Shown here: piece after piece, positions 44,361-56,400 of the stretch
Numbering within the stretch: the stretch's first letter is position 1
How the letters are laid out: each line of letters starts with the position of its first letter
Assembly: GCA_027559495.1 (NCBI GenBank)
Contig: JAMXSV010000024.1
Location: 62,001 to 126,000, forward strand
Source: Aurifilum marmelostoma
Taxonomy: Eukaryota; Ascomycota; Sordariomycetes; Diaporthales; Cryphonectriaceae
Length of the DNA stretch: 64,000 bases
Direction: 5' to 3'
Translations under genes and position numbers: made by a program
The notes under the pieces: generated by a model
Databases searched by the model: none
Told to the model about the DNA's origin: nothing
The model's input: the letters and a program-made list of their open reading frames with translations, nothing else

Positions 44361-46196
44361 TCATGACGATAACTTCTCTGAGCTCCTCCCATCAGCCACC
44401 ACCGTCGGAGGGTCTGATGCCCCAGTGGGCGAGTCAGAGGAGATGTTTTTCTCGTCAACCCTACCTTCCTCTGGACTGCTACTACTGTCTTTGTTATCGC
44501 CGCTCGCCACCTTGCCCTTTGTGCGGGCCTCCTTGCGAGCCTGTTTCTCCCTGAGCTGTCGCCTCCACCTGATACCATTTTTCATGATGACAAGCAGCAT
44601 TGGGGCACCGAGGAGATACAGAAACCCAAAGATGGTAAAAGCCCAGCCTGATCCGATACTATCGATCATCGGAGTGATGGCTGCGGTGGCTGCAGCACCA
44701 ATGAGACACCTCGTCAGATTATTCGCAGCCGTTGCGGCACCAGCCTTGCCTGGGTACATGTCCACGATGAGAACACTAGAGGTATTGTTGAATCCGATCA
44801 TTCCAATGCCCATTAGAAACAACAGCACGGCCGGCACTGCGATGCTGGCTCTATACTGTAACGCCCAGCCCCACGCGAACAGGACGCAGGTAGCGAGGGC
44901 CAGCAGCGGTAGGCCCACTTCGATGCGCGCCCTCTCTATAGGGAAGTTGGTCAGGTCATCCTGGCGGCCCCTGGTCAAAGTCAGGCCGAGCTGCTTGGCA
45001 TGTCGCCGGTAGTTCCAGTTGATGGCAGGACCGACGATGAAGGCGGCGACGACCGATCCGCCGGCCATGGGTAGATACATGAGACCAATCTCAATCTCGC
45101 TCAGGCCGTAGAGCTCCTTGAACTGCTCAGACATGGCAGTGGCAATGGCATAGAATCCTGCAAATACCACGGCGCTGTAGAAGAGGAGCAGACCGAGGAC
45201 AGGTTCGAACAGCAGCTTGACGGAGTCGAAAGGGTTACCGAAGGCGATTTTCAGCTTGGGCCGCGATTTGCTCGATGTGGCTGTGTTGATGCGGCGGAGC
45301 TGGTCGAGGTCCTTGGTCTTTTCGGCTTGTCGCCTGCGGTGGCTGTCTTTGGTGACCTGCCACAGTGTCCTGTATACCGGGTGGGGCCTGATGCTGCCAT
45401 CGCCGACAAGTTTGCGGCATGTTTCGGGGAAGAAACAAAGCATCAAGAAGAGCGTGACGGCTGCCAGGATGGTGAGGAACCAGAAAATGGACCGCCAGCC
45501 CAGGTACTGGGTCAAAATGCCACCAAGCACTGGACCTAACGAAGGTGCCAGCACGATGGGGAGAACAGTTATACCAATGTACTGGCCCCTCTCCGCGGAG
45601 GTGATGGTGTCGGCGATGACAGCCTGGCACAGGGCGACAGTGCTGGCCGAGCCGGCTGATTGCAGGCAGCGCAGAACCATCAACTGCGCATAATCCTGAC
45701 ATAAGGCAACGCCAATGTTGGCAGCAATATAGACCACGAAACAGACTGCGTAGGCTGGTCTACGGCCTCCACTGTCGGCGAACCCACCAATGAACATCGG
45801 GGTGATGCCCTGAAAGACCATGTATGTAGTGATGGTCAGGTTGATTTTGGACGTGCTGACATAGAACGCGTCTGCGAGGACGTTCAGGGCTGGGAAGTAG
45901 ATCTGGGCCGTCAAGGGGGAAAAGAAGGCGCTCAGGGCGGCGCCTAAGACGATCAGACGCTTTTCCCAGATCGAGAAGGAGGAGTAGGGAGGTGGGACGG
46001 CTTCAGACGGGTCGCCATCAGGACCAGAGGACGTGACAGGCCCTTCACTTTGTGGTTCCTCGTCTGCAGGCATAGGTCCGTCTTGTTGTTGGTGTGCCAC
46101 TGTCGGAACATCTGCGACGGGTCTTAGTGATGCTGTATCTGAGCCCGACCTTATGCTCTGAGCGTCGAGGTGGGTGTCTTTATCTGGCATAACCAT
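44361..46196 (-). CDS. DHA1-type MFS drug:H+ antiporter (QDR-like)
   Basis: Intronless 611 aa with twelve likely TM helices between hydrophilic N-terminal (about 80 aa) and C-terminal (about 65 aa, Ser/Lys-rich) tails. Signatures: LTAQIYFPALNVLADAF in TM1, loop motif A-like GGFADSGGRRPAY, and motif C-like GITVLPIVLAPSLGPVLGGI in TM5, the antiporter signature. The central loop (HRRRQAEKTKDLDQLRR) is charged. Members of this group (QDR/Aqr1/Dtr1-type) export drugs, weak acids or metabolites at the plasma membrane. Contrasts with the 12-exon MFS gene 2 kb away, so they are unlikely to be recent duplicates. Confidence 0.9.
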   Translation of the reverse strand: MVMPDKDTHLDAQSIRSGSDTASLRPVADVPTVAHQQQDGPMPADEEPQSEGPVTSSGPDGDPSEAVPPPYSSFSIWEKRLIVLGAALSAFFSPLTAQIYFPALNVLADAFYVSTSKINLTITTYMVFQGITPMFIGGFADSGGRRPAYAVCFVVYIAANIGVALCQDYAQLMVLRCLQSAGSASTVALCQAVIADTITSAERGQYIGITVLPIVLAPSLGPVLGGILTQYLGWRSIFWFLTILAAVTLFLMLCFFPETCRKLVGDGSIRPHPVYRTLWQVTKDSHRRRQAEKTKDLDQLRRINTATSSKSRPKLKIAFGNPFDSVKLLFEPVLGLLLFYSAVVFAGFYAIATAMSEQFKELYGLSEIEIGLMYLPMAGGSVVAAFIVGPAINWNYRRHAKQLGLTLTRGRQDDLTNFPIERARIEVGLPLLALATCVLFAWGWALQYRASIAVPAVLLFLMGIGMIGFNNTSSVLIVDMYPGKAGAATAANNLTRCLIGAAATAAITPMIDSIGSGWAFTIFGFLYLLGAPMLLVIMKNGIRWRRQLREKQARKEARTKGKVASGDNKDSSSSPEEGRVDEKNISSDSPTGASDPPTVVADGRSSEKLSS

Positions 46197-47338
46197 TTAT
46201 CTGGTGGCTGGCAATACTGGGCGATACCTTTGAGAAGAAGACTTGAACGCCCCTGCTTTGACGAAATGAAAAGTAAATCGAGACAGATAGAATTGTTTTC
46301 GAGCGTTGCAAAGTCTCGTCATTTCCAGCGTAAACCCGGAGCCGAACCCGGGTGTACGAACAAGTATTTGCCGCTTCGGTACCGAAACCGGCAGTGTCGT
46401 TCCGCCGATCCATGATGGAACTTGGTCGGTCATCTTGTCGCCGCTTAGGTGTAGCCCGGTCGTCCTATTTATTTTTCTCTCATTTCTTCAAGTCATTTTG
46501 TCTTTGAATAGACGGTTCTGGTTCAGACCGCCAATTAGATCTTCTTGAATTTGCATAAGCCGATGACAGGTCCATAGTAGGACAAAGGGGGGTCGAAGCT
46601 AGTTCGGGTCAAAGGCCGCCTCGGCACCGATGGCTATTCGGTCTAGACAATAGCTGCTTGCCTTAAGATTGTAACGATAAGGACGTCCCGAATCGCTGAC
46701 TACGTTACAAGGAGCGATCAAGCATAGAGGAATATGAAAAGGTATTCATAGATGTCTCTATGACGAATAGAGATTGCCTGAGACGTACCTTTGTATTGTC
46801 AACCGTCAGAATAATTGATTAAGGTGCGAATGATGAGTTGTACCACCACAAACTAGACGTCTTGCTACTCTTCTTTCGTTGTCAGATCTTCGTCCAAGCC
46901 TACATGCTGGTGTGCCCGTATTGTAGCTCAAATTCACGCGGTATAGATCTTACCTCTACTCTACTTGGCACCTAAGCATATTAATGGAATTCGCCTTTCT
47001 GTCGATGCCTAATGATGCCAATTCGTACTGGCGCCACTTAGTCTTCTGAAACAATTTTTATTCTCCAAATTTGCTGGCCCAGAACTGTGTTAACGTCAGC
47101 CACGGTAGCCACTACTTGAGCACTCTAGCGACAAATTCAGTCCCACTGGGTGAAGGCTGAACAAGGTAAGCCAAGCCAGCTGTGACTCAGTATTAGTTAG
47201 TGATAACCCCGCGCATCATGTGGAATCAACGAATCTCCTGGTTGCCTGTCTTCCCTTGCTAAAAAGCCTCCGTTCCCATGATCCAGCTGATGACAAGTGC
47301 CCTCAAATGCTCTTCTTTCATTCTGACGGAGCACAAAG
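46197..47338. promoter_or_regulatory. Divergent intergenic region, 1.1 kb
   Basis: Lies between the DHA1 transporter (-) and GFA gene (+). Contains a CCCGGGT-type palindrome near 46348 (GAACCCGGGTGTAC). No ORF supported. Confidence 0.4.
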
Positions 47339-48466
47339 ATGGCAGCCACAAGCAAATCGCCGGTGAAGTTCCTTACCGCCTCGTGTTACTGCAAAGCTGT
47401 GCAGTACGGCGTCGAGATTCCGACCTCAAACCTCCCTCTGCCTGTGCATCTCTGTCACTGCAGCATTTGTCGCTACACTCATGGAACGTTGTGCATCTTT
47501 CACACGGAACTACCTCGGGGAGTCTCGCCCAGATTCACATCACCTTCGTCTCTCGACAAGATGACTGGGTACAGACATGCCAACGCCCAGGCCGAACGCT
47601 TCTTTTGCAGTACCTGCGGTTGTCACGTTGGCGATCGCGGCCTGAACAGCTCTGATGTCGGGCCTATTGATACCAATGAATGGATTGTGGCGACTGCGCT
47701 CTTTGCAGAGCACGGCGAGGATATTTTCCAGATTAAAACGCACTGCTTCACAGTAGGATCAACGGGAGGTTCAGGGCTTTTCAACCTCTTACCTAAGCTC
47801 AGAACAAGGGATCTCAAGATCTGGAATCCAGGTCCCGATAGCGAATGGTGGTCGACCAACATCAAGGACCAGCCGCCAAAGCAGGAATTCGACGATGCGG
47901 GAAATGAGGTGCTGCGCGCCGAGTGTCACTGTGGCGGTGTCTCATTCACGATTCCTCGACCGACGGCACCTGAGATCAAAAACGATCCCTTCCTGTCCAA
48001 ATATATCTCACCAAAGGACAACACCAAGTGGATGAGTTGCCTCGACGTTTGCAACGACTGTCGACTGCAATGTGGGACGCTTGTCACTGCTTGGACATTT
48101 GTGCCGCGAGCTCACATCCAGCCCCCTATGCCACCAGACCTTGCACCATATGGAACGATGAAGACCTTCGCCTCATCACAAGGGGTATTGAGAGGCTTCT
48201 GCGGGACTTGCGGCGCGACTGTGATCTATTCATGCGATGAGCGCACCCCGACACCCGAGAAGCAAATCATCGATGTGTCCGTGGGTCTCTTGAGGGCCCC
48301 AGAGGGAGTTTTGGCTGAGAATTGGGTGACCTGGAGAGCGGCAAGGCTCGCAAACTTTGACAGTGCAAAGGGATTTTCTCCCGAGTTCGCTGAAGGCCTG
48401 GCAGAGGGGATGAAGACATGGTCTCACGAGAAATACGGGGACGTTCCTGATTTCAATATAGATTGA
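47339..48466 (+). CDS. Tandem GFA/CENP-V domain zinc protein
   Basis: Intronless 375 aa with two GFA (Mss4-like) domains. The first, about 13-150, has SCYCKAVQYGV, HLCHCSICRYT and FFCSTCGCHVG; the second, about 195-325, has AECHCGGVSF, CLDVCNDCRLQCG and GFCGTCGATV. These cysteine sets bind zinc; the family was named for glutathione-dependent formaldehyde-activating enzyme, but most fungal members have no proven reaction. Two-domain versions are common in ascomycetes. ATG 47339 has good context (AAAGATGG). Tail-to-tail with the 2EXR-like gene, 33-350 bp apart depending on the latter's end. Confidence 0.9.
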   Translation: MAATSKSPVKFLTASCYCKAVQYGVEIPTSNLPLPVHLCHCSICRYTHGTLCIFHTELPRGVSPRFTSPSSLDKMTGYRHANAQAERFFCSTCGCHVGDRGLNSSDVGPIDTNEWIVATALFAEHGEDIFQIKTHCFTVGSTGGSGLFNLLPKLRTRDLKIWNPGPDSEWWSTNIKDQPPKQEFDDAGNEVLRAECHCGGVSFTIPRPTAPEIKNDPFLSKYISPKDNTKWMSCLDVCNDCRLQCGTLVTAWTFVPRAHIQPPMPPDLAPYGTMKTFASSQGVLRGFCGTCGATVIYSCDERTPTPEKQIIDVSVGLLRAPEGVLAENWVTWRAARLANFDSAKGFSPEFAEGLAEGMKTWSHEKYGDVPDFNID

Positions 48467-48498
48467 CGTGGAATCATAGTACTTTGGAGACCAAATAT

Positions 48499-48825
48499 TC
48501 AAATCAAAGCATATTGAATGTCAAAGAAAGCTTTCCATTCAGGCTCCTGGCCATACTGATTGTGCTTCTTTTGAGTCTTTGGCCCTCGTCGCATTTGAGT
48601 TAGACTTTGTCTTGGGGCCCCCGAGTGAGGCGAGTGGTCCCTCATAATGCTCATTGGATATTTTGACTTCGCCTTTCGCAGAATTCGTTCAATATCTTCG
48701 TCCCCCTGGATTGATGGACACCTCGTCGGCATCAGGTTCCTCCTGTGCGACTTATCCAGAGACGACGATGTTGTCCGATCTGTGTTTGACGATGGCGTCG
48801 TTCTCGGCGAGTGCATCAATACCAT
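48499..48825 (-). CDS. Possible C-terminal part of the 2EXR-like gene beyond the homopolymer
   Basis: A 108-codon frame with coding-like composition (QGDEDIERILRKAKSKYP, KTQKKHNQYGQEPEWKAFF) lies just past the A42 tract on the minus strand, in a different phase from the upstream ORF. If the tract length were 43 (or any number giving remainder 1 modulo 3), the two would be one protein. It may instead be chance or a separate small ORF. Confidence 0.35.
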   Translation of the reverse strand: MVLMHSPRTTPSSNTDRTTSSSLDKSHRRNLMPTRCPSIQGDEDIERILRKAKSKYPMSIMRDHSPHSGAPRQSLTQMRRGPKTQKKHNQYGQEPEWKAFFDIQYALI

Positions 48826-48839
48826 TTCTTCGTTTGGCG

Positions 48840-48885
<46 letters not shown>

Positions 48886-50222
48886 GATACGTTTCTTGCT
48901 GAGGGAATTGGTCTCAATGTGTTGGACCAGGCCGCTCTTTCTGAATATGCCTCACCCATTGTGCCCGGTGCCATTCTGCCTTGTGCCTCGTATGCATATA
49001 CTGATGTTATTTCCGACACAGGCGGGTTGCCAACCATTCTATTAGTGGAGAGGTTCTGCTTCACCACTGTTCTGAGCGCTGCAGGCAGTCTGTCCGTAAC
49101 AAGTCTGCACGAATCGCCATGCTCACCTTCCACATCCAAATTGTTCCATTCCTCAGCAAAGCAGATCATGCCCATCACTGTTAGAACAGGCGCTCTCCGG
49201 TCGGCCTGCTTCCTATCTGACCATGCTGGCCAAGTCCGACCCAGATCCTCCCAAGCCTGTATGACAAAGTTGCCAGGCCTCTGAGTCTCGGCACAGAGCC
49301 TGACGGCTCCGGGGTCTTCGTCGAGACCTAGTCTTCTGCGATCTCTTAAATCAATGGCTTCAATGTCGAATGTCTCATAAGGAAGCGGGCAGGTTGAAGG
49401 TCCGGCACTCTTCAGCACCGTGGTTGCAACCAGTGTGATCGAACGGATATTTGGGAAATTGCGGAGGATGAATCGAAGCTGGGTCCCCCACACCCAATCC
49501 AGATCGTCTTTGTTGATGGACAAAGCGTTGGCGTGAATCGCGACGTGCTCAACGAGGTCTAACGTCAAGGGGAGATTGTCCTCGTGGACATAGTAGATCA
49601 TGGCGTCGGGCTTCTCGCAGTGCTCGAAGACATGATTGGGAATGAACATCAGGTCGTAATCACATATGAACGATCTCGTTGGCCGTGTCTGACCAAGGGG
49701 ACTATCAAATGAGCTCTCGTCCATATCAGCAGTCTCATCCTTCTCAAGAGGAACTTGCCACCTGGGGATGACTGGGTATTGCGGAAGGATACCCCCAGTA
49801 CTGAGGTGTACTTCCCATTTCGGCCAGAAGACAAGCTCTGGTGGATATTGTGAGATCACACCAGGAATAGGTTTCCTCATCTGTGTTATAGAGAAAGAGA
49901 ATACGGTGCTCGTGGTAAAAGTAGGGCCAAGTGCTGAGCTCGTACCGAAGACTGTAGTGTGTTCGCAGATTAAGAAAAAGACAGGTGCAGTCGCCCAGAC
50001 GTCTCGCCCCAGTTGACATGCAGGTTCACCGCAAGCAGTTTTCGAGTCGATGCTGGTTCTTATACGAGAATTTGTGGCAAGTAAGAGCCGTGATTTATGA
50101 AGTTGTCTATTGCTTGTATTGGTTGACCGTGACTGAGTTTGTATGGTCACTAAGAGGGTCGGAAAAAAGTATTTAGATTCAATGACTCCGTCCTGGGCTT
50201 GACTCCCACGCCTCAATTTCAC
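48816..50222 (-). CDS. 2EXR-like hypothetical protein running into a poly-A codon run
   Basis: A long open frame (up to 468 aa). The segment FICDYDLMFIPNHVFEH, then LDLVEHVAIHANALSI and LRFILRNFPNIRSITLV, resembles the second half of fungal 2EXR/F-box-like proteins, but the usual LPxELRxxIW start is not visible, so the N-terminal half may be misread, spliced or degenerate. Several later Met codons (for example MDESSFDSP) could be the true start. The frame ends with 14 consecutive lysines encoded by A42 and an unconvincing VRQTKKWY tail. Expression is unproven; it may be a pseudogene. Confidence 0.5.
48843..48884. repeat. Homopolymer T42 (A42 on the minus strand)
   Basis: Forty-two uninterrupted T on the + strand, inside the minus-strand open frame. 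By far the longest homopolymer in the window. Confidence 0.95.
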
Positions 50223-50466
50223 TAATCTTCTGTGATGATTTTCCTTTAGGGTTTGCGTCGGTATTAAGTACGGGCCTGGGTATGACTTGAACTTCTTCCT
50301 CTTACCTTATCGGCGCTTCTGTTGACCTGCCTACTGTTCTTCTCATGGTCACTGTCTGTTGATACCTATATCTTCCTTCTTCCTGTTTCACAACTGTGAG
50401 CCAGCACGTAGTCTTCGCGTACATTTCGACATTATCATTCTTCACGTTAACTCAGTATATGCAACG

Positions 50467-53400
50467 TCACCATACAGCATCCGCCTCACTTGTCCTAACG
50501 GCCTCTTTGTGTCCATTTTCCATTTCGATTCGACTTTCTCTGGCCGTTTCCCTCTGGTTCAGGTCGTTATTTTCCATAATAATTGCTTCGGGTGTCAGTC
50601 TCATCGCTTTAAAGTTATTAATGCCACCTCGTCTAGACTGGAACCTTGCTTCTGATGCTTCCAATACAAGCTGAGGCACATTTTGTGTCGTATTTACTCG
50701 GGGTCCTGCGTGCCCAAGCCTCGATGGACACCGAGCTTGATCTGCTTCTTGTGACTCTTTAAATGCTGGCGGCTCCTGCATCGTGGTGTCACTGCTGATG
50801 AAAGTTTGCGACGAGTCATCCTGACCATGCACTGGAATCTCGCTTTGTCCGTGATCTAACATAAATTGTGACACATCGGAGTCGGATTCACCAGGTTCAG
50901 CGTCTCCTCCATCGATCGAGGGTAGTTGATGGGAAGAAGGCATGTCAGTGCTGGAGGATGACCGGGTTGATGGACTTGTCTCCTGCAACACCGGCAGAGC
51001 AGCGAATGTTATAGCAGGGAAATTTCCTGACTCCACGTCCTTGCCGCCATTGCCAAAGGATGATTTCAAGTGGCCTGCCAGGCATGAGAGCTTGCTCTTC
51101 AGCCCCATTCTCTTATGACCGAGGTCTGATCCCTTTATTTCGTCTTTCTTCGAAGTATTGCTGCCAAAGCATGCTGCGATGCAAGGAGAAATGGCACAAT
51201 AATGGCGTCGACTCGCGCCATGGCCTTTCGCAGTCTCGTCCTCGATCTCTCCCAGATGATTGACGCCAGTAATGGGTGTAATATGGCCTTGGAGAGCAGC
51301 CACCTGCATCTTGTCAAATGCTGGGCGATTCTCATGAAATCGTTCCTCGCCTGGGCGTTTGGTCTTCAGCACCTCGACGCGCTGTTTCAGCGACCCACTC
51401 AACCTGTCCCAGCCGCGTCTTACAGCACCGCACCTACGGCTTAGGTACTGCTTCAATATTCCAAACTTCACGTTCTTGCCCATGTGAATCTGTTCCTCGT
51501 CATTTGCAGCTGTCATGTTCTGTTTTTCATGTTGTGTCACCTCCGGATGCTGCCTCGATCGACCAGGAATTCGAAAGAACGTTGTTCTTCCCGGTTTCTT
51601 ATTGTTGCTGGCTTCAAGGCCTTGGTGTTCTGCTTTGCTGGACTGCATGGGGGGAGGTTTTGTGCTGCGGCCTGTGGGGCGATTCACCCCTACGGTTCTG
51701 CATTTCTGCAACTTCTTGGGTCTTCTGGTGCACTGGCGGCAATGATCGTCCCAAGACTTGGCTGCTTTCGTTGCCAGGTGTCTGAGGTCGTCCTCGATGT
51801 CGCGACTCTGGTACTATCACCAATATGCTGTTAGCTCACTACTAACTTCAAGAAATATGAGAAAAGTCAACATCTCCTTACCTGAATATCTTCTTCTTGT
51901 GATTGGAGGGTTTCGTGCTCCCGTAACTCTGGTTCCCAGCCCAAGACTGCCACCACGTCCTCTTCAACAGGTACTGAGTCCGGTTTAGGGTATGCCTGTC
52001 TGTTGCAGACGTGACATTTCTCCTGCAGATATTGAGCCATTACATCCATGGCTGGACTTGGACAGAAAGTCAACTGGAATTCTTGACCTTCTTTGAGAAG
52101 CGGGCCGTTCGTGCTGCCCTTGTCTGAGAATTTGTTGTTTAAACTCCCAGCAAATATGCCACAGATACCACTGTGAGTCGGTGAGGTCACGGCCTTGTCG
52201 TCTTTCGTAGATATCAACGGAGAACTCCACGGCTCAGTACCAGAATGACCAGCGCGAGATGCCGTCAGCAGACTCGTGCGCACTCCAGATGCCACTGGTG
52301 TGTCTCTGTGATTGGTCTCGTGGCCAGGTCGGTCGAAATAGTTGACTACACGTCTCGCAGTATCAGTCCCGTCCGGTCTCCGGTTATGACCTGGCGGCCC
52401 GCCACTGCCCTTCTGCCGCCAGCTCAGCTGCTGGCCCCTGCTCACTCGAAAGTTTTCTTTATTTTCTTGTTGCTGTGAAGATTTGTCTGAGATTCGTTGC
52501 GCATCCTCGATAAGCTGTTTCTGCGTGAGGTCGACCGTCTTCGGCTCAGGGCCTATCTTTTGAGTGAGGATCCGGGTTGCCTCATACGCACTGACACTTG
52601 GGGGCAACCAACTATCGGACTGTGATTGCCCGGGAGACAAAGCGGATGCGGTCTCAGTTGCCTGTGCAGGGAAGAAGGCCGCGGCTCGTATGATGCTGTA
52701 CCGCTTCGCTTGCTTCTTGCTAGCCAGCATCTGCGCCCGAAACACGTTGAGTACCTCCTGCGGGGTCTGCACCGAGAACAAACCCCGTGGATGTATCAAA
52801 ACCAAGTGTTTTACGGTCTTCGGATGCACACGGGATACAAACGTGATGTTGTCGTCCTTGAGAGCATCGAGGGCACGCACGGCGCCCTGGACGATCTTCA
52901 TGTGTACGCCGCTTGGTGTGATCCATTTTCCTCTTGACGATCTGATCTCGGCACGGCGTGCATTCTGCTGCCAGTGTCGGTGTAGCCAGCGGATGTAGCC
53001 CTCCTTTCTGCGCGCCGGTCTGATGAGGTGAGGTGGCGGTGGTACGTAGAGGAAGTACCTTGGCGGAACACTAGTGATGTCTCGCATGCCAGGCCGAGGG
53101 AGAGGCACGAGGTAAGCGATGACCATTTCTCCGTCTCGCCTGTATGGAACCGCGTTACGACGGCTCTCATCTGGCTTTTTCGATAGATCAGTCTTAAGAT
53201 AGCTTTCATTTGATCGAGACGGTGTGGCTACTTGAGCAGGCTGGGTTGAAAAGCTGTTAGACGTCCTTGGGAGCGGGTTCGGGTGAGGAGCATTCGAATC
53301 GACTGGACGTATGGTCCAGCCTACTGAGGTTGTCCCAGCTTCCGCTTCATTACGTATATGAGGCTCTGGCTCCTCAGGCTCATCTGTCTCGCACTCCAGT

Positions 53401-53489
53401 GGTTCGTGGTTGATCTCCTGGATAGTCGACTTCGTGATTGTTTCCGGTTTAGAATCCCCCCTCGAGGATGCTGTAGTCGTTGTTGCCAT
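50467..53489 (-). CDS. Large hypothetical protein of unknown family, two exons
   Basis: Exons (minus) 53489-51882 and 51813-50467 give 984 aa; the 68-nt intron (GTAAGG...CTAAC...GATAG) joins QEEDIQ to YQSRDIEDDL in phase. Residues about 120-300 look folded: MVIAYLVPLPRPGMRD, YFLYVPPPPHLIRP, EGYIRWLHRHWQQNARRAE, ALKDDNITFVSRVHPKTVK. The rest is Ser/Pro/Gln-rich and probably disordered. A CxxC (KCHVCNRQ) near residue 500 and a CRQC pair just after the splice, plus several Lys/Arg patches (RRPKKLQK), could suggest nuclear location, but this is conjecture. ATG 53489 has an A at -3. I do not recognise the family. No TM helices or signal peptide. Confidence 0.72.
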
Positions 53490-56400
53490 GATGGTTCCCA
53501 GACCCACCCATTACTACCTTTTGTGCACCTTCAACAACAGTAGCAGGCCGGGGCTTGGGCTTTGTTGTCTTTTTCCTACCGGTTCCTGGCAAGAGCCGTA
53601 CCGGATCAAGAGAGTGGAAGCCAAACATGGTCGTAGTGATCTCAACTGTGACACAGGCGAGAGGAAAGTGATGATTGCTTGTGCAGAAGGTGGTCTTGTT
53701 AGCACGGGCCGATGGAGTACAAGATGACGACGAAGTCTTTAAGCAATACGGGCTCATGGTTGTGATCAAAAGCCAAAACTATTTTAAGCCGAGGAAGGTC
53801 GGAGGTGGCTTCCAAGAGGCATTAACGTTCAATTTGGTGCAATCGACTGGTAAAGCTCTTATCTCCATCGTTTTTACCAAAACAACTCAGCCCTATCAAA
53901 TGCTATGCATGAATTTCGAACAGGTTCGGCTAGTCATGAGGGCTCAAGATCGAGCTCGTGGTCTTCCATGGATGGCACCTCTAAATACGCATGAAGCCAG
54001 AATATGGACTGCAGGGATGGAGAAGTCAGAACACCATTCGAATTCTAAGCTATGATGCTGCTCCTTTGCGCCAATGGCGGTACTGCCGCTTATAAAATGG
54101 TCGAACTCTCGTCTATGTGGATTTCATGTAAGCGGATCATGGTAGTCAGCCCGATTCAAGCGGCGAGAACCAGCAATCTCGCAGCCCAACCTGGAGATAA
54201 ATAGAGAATAAGCTGAATGTGTACGATTATTTTCGGCCGCTGATATTATTCGATGCTGAAATAGTTATCATTATCTGTAATTTGACGTATTTAAAGGTAC
54301 GATGATTATAAGAGAAACTCCTTAAGCATATTGTCAACGTAGTAATTAAAAGGGAAATGTATAGTCCTCAAAATCCTTGCTGAATGCGTGAAGCTTACCA
54401 CAGGAATTCTGTTACTCTTCCAAGAGCAGCATGACTACTACACTTAATTTGTTCCGAACCATCGTGTCTGGGATTTACCCAGCAGTATGCTCGATGTGGA
54501 ACCTCGTAGAAGACGAGGCGAATGTGGATTCGGGCACGAAGTATTAGGGCGGTGTGCATGAGCTATTACTAGCATTTGCAATTCGGGAATCCCGAAGCTT
54601 TTGTGAAACGCTAAATCTCATAATCTTGAGGCCGGAGTGTAATTATTACCTCACATTTCTGTATCTCAGCAAGCAATCTGATCCAAATATTGGCGCTGCC
54701 ATGGTTTTGTTCAAGATCAGGTGAGCGAGAACAGAATGAGCAAGTTACACATGAACATTTTTCAAATTGACAAGTTTTGCAGACAACCCTTGAGTGAGAA
54801 TCTAAATATGTATTGCTCTGGAAATTGTGTAGTCTGTCAACAGGATTCATAAGCAGACTTGGTTATCTTATCAAATTGCTTTTTCAAACATCCACTCCTC
54901 ATGGATAGACTACCCTATACTCTAGAGCATGTTGAGAATATCTAACAAGTAGGCTGGATGCCAAGAACCCATTGCTTACCACTTGATACCCCCTCATGGC
55001 ATGGGCTTAGGCGTCGAGTGGGCATCACATGGGGTGTGAAGGCGGATCTCTTTCTCAGCCAGGACTGTGCTACAGTTGCTTCTGCACTTGTTGATTTGAG
55101 TATTGGCCACACAGTTGCACTCCCACACCTGGATGATCAGAGTACACATCGTGAAAGCCGGGGGCGATGATGGATGCTGACAAGCTAGGTCCACAGCGAT
55201 GCAACAATTATAGAGGCCAACAAATCCGATTGGTTTTTTAAGGCTTGTTGGGGATGTGGCTCTATGCGATGGAATGAGTAGGCTGAAGCACTATTATATA
55301 GTCGACGCATTATGGCTTGGTTCTGGAAAGCGAAGGCCCCTCAGTCAAGAAAGCGACAATTGTGGTCTGTGTCGTAATAGAGGCAGTAGCACTCTGAACT
55401 GCTTTTTTGTTCTCGTACAAAGACATAGTCATGGTTACAACTCAGTTGCTGCCCTCCTTCTTAATCAAGTGTGAATGGTACTGGCACAAAGTTGATTCTG
55501 ATTTACCCTTATTATGCTATATGACATTGTATTTGTTCCCCAACAAAGGTGGGTATTTCACTTCAGAAGACCTTATCTATCAGGGTACCATTGAGTTAAA
55601 CAATGGAAGACTGTATACGTTCATAGACAAAGGGCATTCTTGAAGGGTGTATGTACAAAGTAAGTAATCATGAATCAGATATCTCTGGGGCATAAACATA
55701 TGAAAGTGAGGAGTCTTCACCTGTGTATCAATCTATATGTTTGTTTTTGTAATTCTGACAAACGACTTTAGAGATCTTACTGGCTGTCAGAACTAACTGA
55801 GCTTGTATGTTCGTGAACCCTTAGTCAGTTTACAACTGGCCAAATTACTAAATCACGATCGTGAAAAGATGTCAGTGGTATCTCATTATCTGAAATCCAG
55901 AGGCTACATTACAGCAGCAATTGTAAATGAATCTCCCATGCTGCTTGGGGAGGATTCAGCATCTTCTGTAGCTACTGTGGTGTCGAGTGATTGTTCAACA
56001 AGCTGTGAGGTGGGAATCCGAAGTCACCCCGAACATTCAACAAGCACCCCACGCAGGTCTGGAATCAAGAATGCAGGGGAAGAAATACGCGAGGGAAAAC
56101 CGAGCATAGCCAAATCATTCCGCTGCGGAGAAATGGGCGTTGACATCCGGTGCACATGCATGCACTATTAATATACGCGGCAAAGAGGGGGAAACGAGGT
56201 CCGCGATGCACGCGGCCACCGGTGTTATTTTTGGATCCGTCTGCCGTTGGATACACGGCGAAATCGCAATCGAAAGTGTGTATCTGCGTAGCACAGTTGT
56301 GGCAGGATTTGTCGACGACCGTAAAAGGGCATTACTTGATCAAAGCGATGTGCTGCGACAAGGGCTTCTCGTTAAGTCCGACGTGTCAGTATCACTGTAG

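Noticed and set aside
46328..46360. GAACCCGGG-type sequence resembling a tRNA T-loop
   Set aside because: No matching acceptor, D or anticodon stems can be drawn on either strand.
53675..54055. Plus-strand frame ending in Ser-Lys-Leu after the 984-aa gene's promoter
   Set aside because: It starts at a non-ATG codon, overlaps the promoter of the gene on the other strand, and lacks recognisable features; the terminal SKL looks coincidental.
55803..56171. 122-codon plus-strand frame in AT-rich DNA
   Set aside because: No homology or domain character; codon use differs from real genes of the window.
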